Assembly (NCBI GenBank): GCA_030596365.1
Contig: JAUVKG010000142.1
Location: 1-7,169 of the forward strand
Reading direction: 5' to 3'
DNA from: Chlamydiota bacterium
Lineage (GTDB): Bacteria > Auribacterota > UBA3054 > B51-G9
Length of the DNA stretch: 7,169 nt
Shown here: piece after piece, positions 1-5,326 of the stretch
Numbering within the stretch: the first letter of the stretch is position 1
Layout: every line of letters begins with the position of its first letter
The notes under the pieces: model-generated
The model's database searches: none
Told to the model about the DNA's origin: nothing
What the model saw: the letters and a program-made list of their open reading frames with translations, nothing else
Program-made: the position numbers and the translations under genes

Positions 1-8
1 TATAAGAA

Positions 9-37
9 ATTCTATCAAAGGGAGTAATTTAAGTCAA
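9..37 (-). promoter_or_regulatory. Sigma-70-type promoter pointing left out of the window
   Basis: Read on the minus strand, TTGACT (37-32) is followed by a 17-bp spacer and TAGAAT (14-9). Each box matches the housekeeping consensus at five of six positions with ideal spacing. Transcription would start near base 1-3 and leave the window, so a minus-strand gene probably begins just to the left. The match is seen directly; activity is inferred. Confidence 0.5.
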
Positions 38-70
38 TATGCTAAACAAGAATTTAACCACAACTTGTCC

Positions 71-88
71 CGAGGCCGAAGGCGCTCG
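71..88. repeat. Small G+C-rich palindrome
   Basis: CGAGGCC (71-77), a GAA loop and GGC-g-CTCG (81-88) form a 7-bp stem with one bulged G. It stands out as a G+C island in A+T-rich DNA and resembles the short extragenic palindromes scattered through many environmental bacterial genomes. No function can be assigned. Confidence 0.45.
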
Positions 89-136
89 TGGATAAGAGAC
101 ATAAGAAAACAAAAGTTTCTATATTATTTATAGTAA

Positions 137-155
137 CCAAAGCATCTTGCTTTGG
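137..155. repeat. Perfect 7-bp hairpin
   Basis: CCAAAGC (137-143), loop ATCTT and GCTTTGG (149-155) form a perfect stem, which extends by two A-T pairs if G156 is bulged. No run of T follows on the plus strand, so it is not an obvious terminator. It is probably another short extragenic palindrome. Confidence 0.45.
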
Positions 156-304
156 GTTGGTAGTAAAAAGTTATTTCCAAAATAGTGTTAGAAAAGTTAA
201 AAGAATTAAAACAAATCACTACCATCCCATAGACTTTAAATCAACAGTTGAATTGCCCATGAACACGACATTTTATATACAGTTTTTCAAAAAGCAATAT
301 TTAT

Positions 305-467
305 TTTTAATTGTTCTGTCAATAATTGTTTTGTCAATAAATTTAATTTTTTAATTGTTTTGAATTTAGGCTACTTATGGAATAATCGTTCTGCTGTGCC
401 CTGCGGATGCCGGAGTCATTAAATATTAATTATTTTGACAAAACAATTTACGACAAAACAATTTTTA
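305..467. repeat. Tandem AATTGTTTTGTC units in inverted orientation
   Basis: About 305-340 holds two units of the type AATTGTTYTGTCaata. About 433-467 holds two units of the complement, GACAAAACAATT. The two blocks are therefore imperfect inverted repeats of about 35 bp separated by roughly 90 bp, and a third partial unit (AATTGTTTTGA) lies at 353-363. The spacer contains a short G+C-richer stretch (about 391-413) unlike its surroundings. No transposase is present, so this may be a decayed non-autonomous element or a set of binding sites. Confidence 0.5.
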
Positions 468-515
468 AATACAAAAATGAATTTTTCTGCGGGATGATAG
501 TAAAAAAAATTGTAT

Positions 516-542
516 TCTTTGTGGCTTAGAGTCTTTGTGGCT
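516..542 (+). repeat. 16-bp-period direct repeat of TCTTTGTGGCT
   Basis: TCTTTGTGGCT occurs at 516-526 and again exactly at 532-542. The motif resembles the CTTTGTGG-type low-complexity repeats often found between genes in environmental bacteria. No coding or regulatory role is visible. Confidence 0.55.
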
Positions 543-561
543 AAATAATAAATTGAATGTA

Positions 562-645
562 TATAAAATGAATGCGGCCGACAAAATTGCCGGCCGCATT
601 ACGGAGGAGAAACCATGAAAAAACTGATCACTTTTCAGCCTTTCG
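562..645 (-). ncRNA. Candidate sigma-54-driven small RNA with anti-Shine-Dalgarno segment
   Basis: If the -24/-12 promoter at 656-672 fires, transcription starts near 645 and runs leftward. The RNA could form a 5' stem (UGAAAA pairing with UUUUCA, about 610-640). Next comes an apparently unpaired pyrimidine-rich stretch containing UUUCUCCUCC (complement of 603-612). It then ends in a perfect 10-bp G+C-rich hairpin (600-571) followed by CAUUUUAUAU. Promoter, body and hairpin together give about 84 nt, a normal size for a bacterial sRNA. UCCUCC is complementary to GGAGGA, the ribosome binding site both of the large beta-helix gene and of the short reading frame on the opposite strand. The RNA is inferred; no known family is recognised. 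The promoter could instead serve a gene beyond the left edge, with the hairpin as an attenuator. Confidence 0.35.
571..600 (-). terminator. Perfect 10-bp G+C-rich hairpin, terminator-like on the minus strand
   Basis: AATGCGGCCG (571-580) and CGGCCGCATT (591-600) are exact inverted repeats around a 10-nt loop. Read leftward, the stem is followed by CATTTTATAT, a modest U-run, as expected of an intrinsic terminator. Read rightward it is followed at once by a ribosome binding site (603-607), so on that strand it could act as a 5'-UTR structure instead. Its distance of about 45 bp from the predicted sigma-54 start favours the minus-strand reading. Confidence 0.5.
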
Positions 646-806
646 TTATAAGTATAGCAACGCCCGTGCCAAAAAGTTTAAGTTTGCTTAAACAGGCACG
701 TTATACATATGACACATTTGAATATTATGCATTTTTTTCTTTTGTTTCATTAAATTCTGTCAATTTTACACATCATTTTGTCATTTTGACAAAGAATTTC
801 ATTTAA
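615..806 (+). CDS. Doubtful 63-aa open reading frame with strong ribosome binding site
   Basis: The only argument for this frame is its start: GGAGG (603-607) lies 7 nt before ATG, directly after a G+C-rich hairpin. The product begins Met-Lys-Lys-Leu-Ile-Thr, is rich in Ser, Phe, Thr and Val, and has no recognisable domain, clean signal peptide or membrane segment. Its codons run through two DNA palindromes (665-700 and 777-793) and an antisense sigma-54 promoter, and it ends in the arm of the inverted repeat at 805. This suggests the sequence is shaped by DNA-level features rather than by protein function. It could be a leader peptide, a decayed gene start or chance. No plus-strand promoter is convincing. 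Confidence 0.2.
   Translation: MKKLITFQPFVISIATPVPKSLSLLKQARYTYDTFEYYAFFSFVSLNSVNFTHHFVILTKNFI
656..672 (-). promoter_or_regulatory. Sigma-54 (RpoN) -24/-12 promoter
   Basis: On the minus strand the sequence reads TTGGCACG-GGCG-TTGCT (672-656). It matches the whole core of the sigma-54 consensus YTGGCACG-N4-TTGCW, with the invariant GG (670-669) and GC (658-657) exactly 12 bp apart. The start would fall near 645. Such promoters need an AAA+ enhancer-binding protein bound about 80-200 bp upstream; the dyad at 777-793 is a candidate site. No other sequence that I found in the window meets this pattern. Transcription runs leftward, into DNA without an obvious protein gene. Confidence 0.65.
665..700. 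repeat. Bipartite dyad overlapping the -24 element
   Basis: CGTGCC (665-670) pairs with GGCACG (695-700), and GTTTAAG (676-682) pairs with CTTAAAC (687-693) around a TTTG loop. An asymmetric gap (AAAAA against A) separates the two stems. The outer left arm is the -24 box of the sigma-54 promoter. The dyad may be a protein-binding site that modulates that promoter, or another palindromic repeat. Confidence 0.5.
777..793. promoter_or_regulatory. Perfect TTTGTCA-TTT-TGACAAA dyad, possible enhancer site
   Basis: A 7-bp perfect inverted repeat with a 3-bp centre. Its midpoint is about 140 bp upstream of the predicted sigma-54 start, the usual range for an enhancer-binding protein. The same half-site recurs in both orientations between 310 and 465 and, as TTCTGTCAA, at 755-763, which fits a family of binding sites. 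That a protein binds here is inference. Confidence 0.35.
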
Positions 807-926
807 CCACATAAGGCACATAAGGACATATAAGATTTAAAGATAAAATGATAAAAATTATTTAGTTATTTATCCGTGTTTTCTGTGGGTAAGGTTCTTA
901 TGTGTTCTTATGTTCCTTATGTGGTT
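805..926 (-). repeat. 31-bp imperfect inverted repeat after the kinase gene
   Basis: The arm at 805-835 (starting AACCACATAAGG) and the complement of 896-926 agree at 28 of 31 positions across a 60-bp spacer. Each arm is itself a degenerate tandem of CACATAAGG-like units of about 10 bp. The spacer contains a CCGTGTTTTCTGTGG-like stretch, another common intergenic repeat type. The right arm ends 4 bp from the kinase stop codon, so the transcript would fold into a long hairpin at its 3' end. No T-run follows on the minus strand, so it is not a classical intrinsic terminator, but it could stabilise the 3' end or help termination. Confidence 0.6.
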
Positions 927-930
927 CAAA

Positions 931-1839
931 TTATATCATACGTTCAAATTCCGCAAGTCTGTTATTAATTTCTTCAAGTTTTGTTTTTCTGAATCTGTCA
1001 CAACTAAAATCAGATACGTTGAATGAACCCATCACACTCCCCCATCTTAACGCTTTTTTTATCGATTCAGGTTTGTGATTGCCGGCTTCCGCAATATACC
1101 CCACAAATCCTCCCGCGAATGAATCGCCGGCACCGGTTGGATCGATTACTTCTTCAACCGGATACGCCGGAACAGCGGTAAAAAAGTCATTTTTTCCAAA
1201 AGCCATTGCTCCGTGCTCACCTTTTTTTATCACACAATAATCCATTCCGTACTCAAGCATCTTTTTACCTGCTTTTACAAGATTATCAATTCCGGTAAAA
1301 GAGCGGGCTTCACCGTCATTCATAATTGCGATATCGACTTTTTCAAAAACTTTCCCAAGTTCATCCCGGGTGATGTCTATCCATAAATTCATCGTATCAC
1401 ATATCCGGTAACTCGATTCGTCCATCTGGTCAATCACATGAAGTTGCAGTGCCGGAGCAATATTAGCAAGAAAAACGATAGGAGATGATTTATAAGCACC
1501 AGGTATTTCGGGTTGAAAATCCGCAAAGACGTTCAAATCGGTGCGATGTGTTTTTGCCATATTAAAATCGTCGAGGTAAGAACCTGTCCATCGGAACGTT
1601 TTCCCGTTTTCAACAAGTTCAAGTCCTTCGAGATCAATATTTCTTTCTTTCAAAAAAGTAATATGTTCAGCCGAAAAATCATCCCCGGCTACGCCTACCA
1701 TTCCGACTTTAGTTAAAAAGCTCGCGCTTACGGCGAAATGAACTACTGACCCCCCAAGCAATTCTTCACGTTTGCCGGTTGGAGTTATAATAGTATCTAA
1801 GCCTACTGAACCTACTGCTGTAATTTTTGGTATAGCCAT
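931..1839 (-). CDS. PfkB/ribokinase-family carbohydrate kinase
   Basis: A cytoplasmic ATP-dependent kinase of 302 aa, the usual length for the family, that transfers phosphate to a sugar or nucleoside hydroxyl. The N-terminal signature GSVGLDTI (10-17) and the glycine pair LGGS (28-31) form the substrate side. NDGEA (174-178) supplies the Asn-x-x-Glu magnesium motif, and KGEHGAMAF (206-214) lies in the nucleotide-binding region. DPTGAGDSFAGGF (233-245) is the diagnostic anion hole, with catalytic base Asp239. The whole sequence resembles a widespread bacterial 'sugar kinase' subgroup whose substrate is not fixed by sequence, so no gene symbol is given. The ATG at 1839 gives the N-terminus expected for the family, although no Shine-Dalgarno sequence is visible before it. 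It lies 58 bp downstream of the large beta-helix gene on the same strand, with no clear terminator or promoter between them, so cotranscription is likely. The 58-bp gap contains an AAATAACAAATTACAAAT low-complexity stretch. A role in using a sugar released or bound by the surface proteins is speculation. Confidence 0.92.
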   Translation of the reverse strand: MAIPKITAVGSVGLDTIITPTGKREELLGGSVVHFAVSASFLTKVGMVGVAGDDFSAEHITFLKERNIDLEGLELVENGKTFRWTGSYLDDFNMAKTHRTDLNVFADFQPEIPGAYKSSPIVFLANIAPALQLHVIDQMDESSYRICDTMNLWIDITRDELGKVFEKVDIAIMNDGEARSFTGIDNLVKAGKKMLEYGMDYCVIKKGEHGAMAFGKNDFFTAVPAYPVEEVIDPTGAGDSFAGGFVGYIAEAGNHKPESIKKALRWGSVMGSFNVSDFSCDRFRKTKLEEINNRLAEFERMI

Positions 1840-1897
1840 GGAATTTTTTGATTTGTAATTTGTTATTTTAAGTGATTTGAGAGATAGATTAAAAATT

Positions 1898-4800
1898 TTA
1901 CCAATAATAAAAATACGCAGGATCCCAAGGTTCGATTGTTATTACTGAATCATCTTCATACATTGGATGCGCAATGTCCGTGTGGGTAAGATGAATATAT
2001 ATCGGAGTATTATAATGGGTGTATATATATTGATAAACCGGAAACGCGTATGGCGAGGTTACATTTGCTGCTTCCACCACCCAATCACTGTTGGTCGGCG
2101 AATAATCTGTGTAAATTCCGGTTGTGTTTCGCCAGACATCTACATATTCAGGGCCTGTCCATGTGATATAAGCAGTCATGTAACCCGTAACATTAGTGCT
2201 GTCAATTGTTTGCGCTGACTCATAAGCGCCAATGTCTATTCCGTTGCCACGAACTCTTGCATATCCGTCAAGGTCGGTGTTGCATAGTGGTGCCAGTTGC
2301 CAATTGCCTGCATCTACACATGGAGAATCAGATGATAGCCTGCCGTCGGAATCTATAAACTGCGGATCACTCATAAAACAAGAAACACCCATTGGCGTTG
2401 GTAATGTACAACAGTAAGAAAAAATCGTATGAGCTGTAGGATACACTGGATAATGGTTATATCCTCCATAAGACGCATAATTATCATAAATAATAGAATT
2501 TATTATAGATCCATAGCCGCCGCAATAAATGCCGCCCGCATTATAACTCGCATAATTGCCTATTATTGTTGAGTTGATTATATATCCACCGGCTTCATAA
2601 ACACCCCCGCCATACATTGAATCATTCTCTTTTACAAGACAATTAAACAAAGTTCCGTTACCGTCACAATACGCGCCACCGCCAAAATAATATGACCCAT
2701 TATCCTTAATTATACAGTTTTGCACGGTACCGGCTGTGCAATATACGCCACCTCCATTATATTCATAATATGGCATTCCTCGCGTCAAAGTAAACCCGTC
2801 TAAAACCGCGCCGTTATTATTCAAACGAACACAGCGATGAGAATCATCGCCATTTATTATAGTTGTTTTCGCTCCGGCGATACTTTTTACTTTTATATCT
2901 GTAGTAATACTTAATTCCTGGTCAAGCAAATAAGTTCCTTCGGCTACCAAAACAGTATGGTCTGTTCCGGCGACATCTATCGCCATCTGAAAATTTGTTG
3001 CCGCGACTTCGAGATAATAAAATGGCGAAACATGTTCACCGTCATGCGAAACAAAATGTTTATCGGCTTTAAAAAATAAAACTTTTGAAGCAAAAGGCGC
3101 AAGGGTAACCGAACCTGATACTATATTGGTTTCAATATCAAGATATTCCATTCCTTTCAGGTCAAAAGTTTTGTTTTCAAGAGTAGGATTATATAAAATT
3201 CTTGATTCACAGAGATTATCGCAGGCATCCCGCAGCATAGCTCCGGCATCTACTGAATGGACATCTTGGGAAAAATTATCTTTCCACTCCGTTGAATTAA
3301 AACGATAACTAATATAATTTGTAGTAACGACAAAATATTCCGGAGTATCTTCATACACATTACAATAATAATTTGAGTCAAAAAACAGTTGTTCATTATT
3401 AAAAAAATCGCCCATATTAACTGCATTTTCACTTTCTGTTACTATAATGTTAAACAAAGATGTACTGTTTACTGTATTTGATCTGGAAAAACCCATTTCC
3501 ATATTTGTATTGTGATAAAACGTGTTAGCGTTTACCCATATTGATGTGATGTTTTTCACAGCGAAACCGGCGGTTGTATTAATAACTGTATTGCTTGCTA
3601 CATTTACATATTTTCCAAGTTCATCAGTATCAATATAAATGCCAAGTGCCATCGCCTTACCCCAACGGCTGTGATCGATATTGCCTACTCCATCCATCAA
3701 TATATTCCGGCTTACTTCCGACCAACTTACATATTTCTGCATTCCATATATAGCGCCGCCATCGTTAAGAACTGTACAGCAATTGCTTACAAAATTTTCA
3801 GTTACCAGGCTTCCATATCCACAAAAACTTATACCGTCATATCCGCTATTAAAAACTCTGTTCCGCTTAATAATATTATAAGTGCGTGGTACAGCACTCC
3901 AATTACAAAAGAAGAGTTTAATACCCGAACCACTTTTTTCTCCGTCTAAGCCGGATGAATTTATATAATTATCAAAAATTTCCGTATAAGTTGTATAATG
4001 ACATTTTATGCCGAATAAACCACTGTCAATAATATTACAGTTTTTAATATTTACCCCCGGACTGTAAGCTAAGCCAACGCGTCCGATATAAACACCATAT
4101 TCGCAAGCTTTCTCGATTTCATTTGACACAATATTAAAATCGTTTCCTATACTTTCTTTTATAAAATTTATCCCGTTATTTGCCGAATATTTTATTTTAA
4201 AATTGTCTATTGATATATGTTGAGAATCTTTAAAACCAAAGCCGTAAGGATAAACTGATGCCTCTATTGTACAGTAATCCGGGTCATCACTTTCCAGGCA
4301 AAGATAAATTTTCCGGCTTGTTTTATCATAATACCATTCGCCATGAGTATCAATAGCGTGGATAGAGTTTGCGATAAAATATCCGCCTCTGTTTTGATCA
4401 CTCAAACGCAAGAAATTTTTGTCAAGATGATTTTTCAACGGCAGAACAGAACCGTTTATACCGTTCGAATATCCTATGTCAAAAGAAAATATTTTAAAAG
4501 CATGATATCTGACAAATACTGTAGAATCCGACCAGTAATTCGGGGGAAAATAATATGGTGAAGCGAATAAATCGTGGTCAATTAGGGTGGTGATAAAAGT
4601 ATTCGTATTTTGTATAATACTAACAATATTTGAGAGTATTATTCCAAATTCATTTGTTGAAATATCATAATTCGTAACCAAGAATATATCATAATATTTC
4701 TCTATATCATCAATATCCCAATAACTTTCATTAGGGAATCGCGCAAGGGTTTGTCGTTCGCCATCAACAAAAAGCTGTTTGACAATAAGATTCGTGTATT

Positions 4801-5326
4801 CGGCAGGTAAATCGGCCACGTAAACATTTGGTATTGGAGTGCCAAACTGGTCTGTTAAATTTGCGACTTCCCAATCGCTTATAATAACAGCGCCATTAAT
4901 TACAGGTTTGTCATCATATTCTTCGCCGTAATCGGTGAAATAAACGTTGTTTAAGTTTTCCCGGATAATTTCACCGCGCCACTCATCGCCGCGCTTAAAG
5001 AAAAACCAGTCACCGGAGTATATCTCTATATTGTTAAGTTTGTCCAATGTTTTCCATGGCGTAAACTCACTCAATCCATCATTAGAATCATTACCTTCTG
5101 AACTGCTAATATAAATGTTCGCGGCATTAGGCGGCCGGTTAGAAAAAGGAAAATCCACGAGTTTTTGCTGAACATACTGTATTCTTTCATCGGTAAATTC
5201 CGCTTGCTCTTCAGCATCTTCTTCTTCAAACACCTGCATAAGAGCCCCTTTATCTACATAGTTCGTTTCCGCGTAAACACTCAAACAAATTGTCATAATT
5301 ATTATAATTGCAAGTGATTTTTTCAT
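1898..5326 (-). CDS. Secreted double right-handed parallel beta-helix protein, possible polysaccharide-active enzyme
   Basis: A 1142-aa exported protein. The ATG at 5326 is chosen over a TTG at 5338 because GGAGG (5336-5332) sits 5 nt before it; the TTG overlaps that site. A signal peptide (MKKS then Ile-rich core) should be cut after Val-Tyr-Ala19. Residues 28-60 are acidic and probably helical. The first large unit (about 68-750) opens with the IYISSSEGNDSNDGLS...PWKTL and GDWFFFKRGDEWRG motifs typical of beta-helix glycoside hydrolases and lyases. VKQLFVDGERQTLARFPN (182-199) and GEWYYDKTSRKIYL (329-342) recall GH141-like proteins; the fold is clear, the activity is not. A second shorter helix (about 755-955) has GGGVY/NC(I/L)(I/V) rungs like the neighbouring 574-aa protein. 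It ends in a choice-of-anchor Q-like block with SPCVDAG and DLDG...GIDIGAYE (about 1000-1036). The last 106 residues form an aromatic-rich, probably beta, domain I do not recognise. There is no C-terminal membrane anchor. The start codon overlaps the stop of the upstream gene. Confidence 0.9.
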   Translation of the reverse strand: MKKSLAIIIIMTICLSVYAETNYVDKGALMQVFEEEDAEEQAEFTDERIQYVQQKLVDFPFSNRPPNAANIYISSSEGNDSNDGLSEFTPWKTLDKLNNIEIYSGDWFFFKRGDEWRGEIIRENLNNVYFTDYGEEYDDKPVINGAVIISDWEVANLTDQFGTPIPNVYVADLPAEYTNLIVKQLFVDGERQTLARFPNESYWDIDDIEKYYDIFLVTNYDISTNEFGIILSNIVSIIQNTNTFITTLIDHDLFASPYYFPPNYWSDSTVFVRYHAFKIFSFDIGYSNGINGSVLPLKNHLDKNFLRLSDQNRGGYFIANSIHAIDTHGEWYYDKTSRKIYLCLESDDPDYCTIEASVYPYGFGFKDSQHISIDNFKIKYSANNGINFIKESIGNDFNIVSNEIEKACEYGVYIGRVGLAYSPGVNIKNCNIIDSGLFGIKCHYTTYTEIFDNYINSSGLDGEKSGSGIKLFFCNWSAVPRTYNIIKRNRVFNSGYDGISFCGYGSLVTENFVSNCCTVLNDGGAIYGMQKYVSWSEVSRNILMDGVGNIDHSRWGKAMALGIYIDTDELGKYVNVASNTVINTTAGFAVKNITSIWVNANTFYHNTNMEMGFSRSNTVNSTSLFNIIVTESENAVNMGDFFNNEQLFFDSNYYCNVYEDTPEYFVVTTNYISYRFNSTEWKDNFSQDVHSVDAGAMLRDACDNLCESRILYNPTLENKTFDLKGMEYLDIETNIVSGSVTLAPFASKVLFFKADKHFVSHDGEHVSPFYYLEVAATNFQMAIDVAGTDHTVLVAEGTYLLDQELSITTDIKVKSIAGAKTTIINGDDSHRCVRLNNNGAVLDGFTLTRGMPYYEYNGGGVYCTAGTVQNCIIKDNGSYYFGGGAYCDGNGTLFNCLVKENDSMYGGGVYEAGGYIINSTIIGNYASYNAGGIYCGGYGSIINSIIYDNYASYGGYNHYPVYPTAHTIFSYCCTLPTPMGVSCFMSDPQFIDSDGRLSSDSPCVDAGNWQLAPLCNTDLDGYARVRGNGIDIGAYESAQTIDSTNVTGYMTAYITWTGPEYVDVWRNTTGIYTDYSPTNSDWVVEAANVTSPYAFPVYQYIYTHYNTPIYIHLTHTDIAHPMYEDDSVITIEPWDPAYFYYW

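Larger units (their letters stand above)
1..930. other. Gene-poor, repeat-rich intergenic region
   Basis: No reading frame here is convincing as a conserved protein. The DNA is markedly A+T-rich apart from small G+C islands, which mostly coincide with palindromes (71-88, 571-600, 665-700). From left to right it holds an outward promoter, two small hairpins, a pair of inverted tandem repeats, a 16-bp-period repeat, a sigma-54 promoter with a downstream hairpin, a 17-bp dyad and a long inverted repeat after the kinase gene. TTTTGTCA or its complement TGACAAAA, with minor variants, recurs between 310 and 800. The region looks like a regulatory and repeat-accumulating spacer, possibly with a small RNA. 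Two weak plus-strand promoter-like pairs start at TTGACA 435-440 and TTGACA 786-791, but their -10 matches are poor. Confidence 0.7.

Noticed and set aside
1..27. Possible tail of a plus-strand gene entering from the left (eight codons, then TAA)
   Set aside because: Too short to identify, and it overlaps a good leftward promoter; nothing supports coding.
39..95. 18-codon frame starting at ATG 39
   Set aside because: GGGAG is too far upstream (about 14 nt), and the frame ends in translated palindrome sequence.
88..354. 88-codon plus-strand reading frame with a GTG start
   Set aside because: The start lies in a palindrome, there is no good ribosome binding site, and the C-terminal hydrophobic part is simply the translation of the TTGTTTTGTCAATAA repeats. 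No domain is recognised.
665..700. Integron attC-like or IS200/IS605-type hairpin
   Set aside because: The arms do not fit the RYYYAAC/GTTRRRY core of attC, and there is no integrase, transposase or TnpA-type gene nearby.
305..926. CRISPR array
   Set aside because: The repeats are short (10-16 bp), degenerate and in mixed orientation, without uniform spacers or cas genes.
1513..4561. Several 60-92-codon frames on either strand inside the kinase and large beta-helix genes
   Set aside because: Shadows of real genes with no start signals or recognisable domains.
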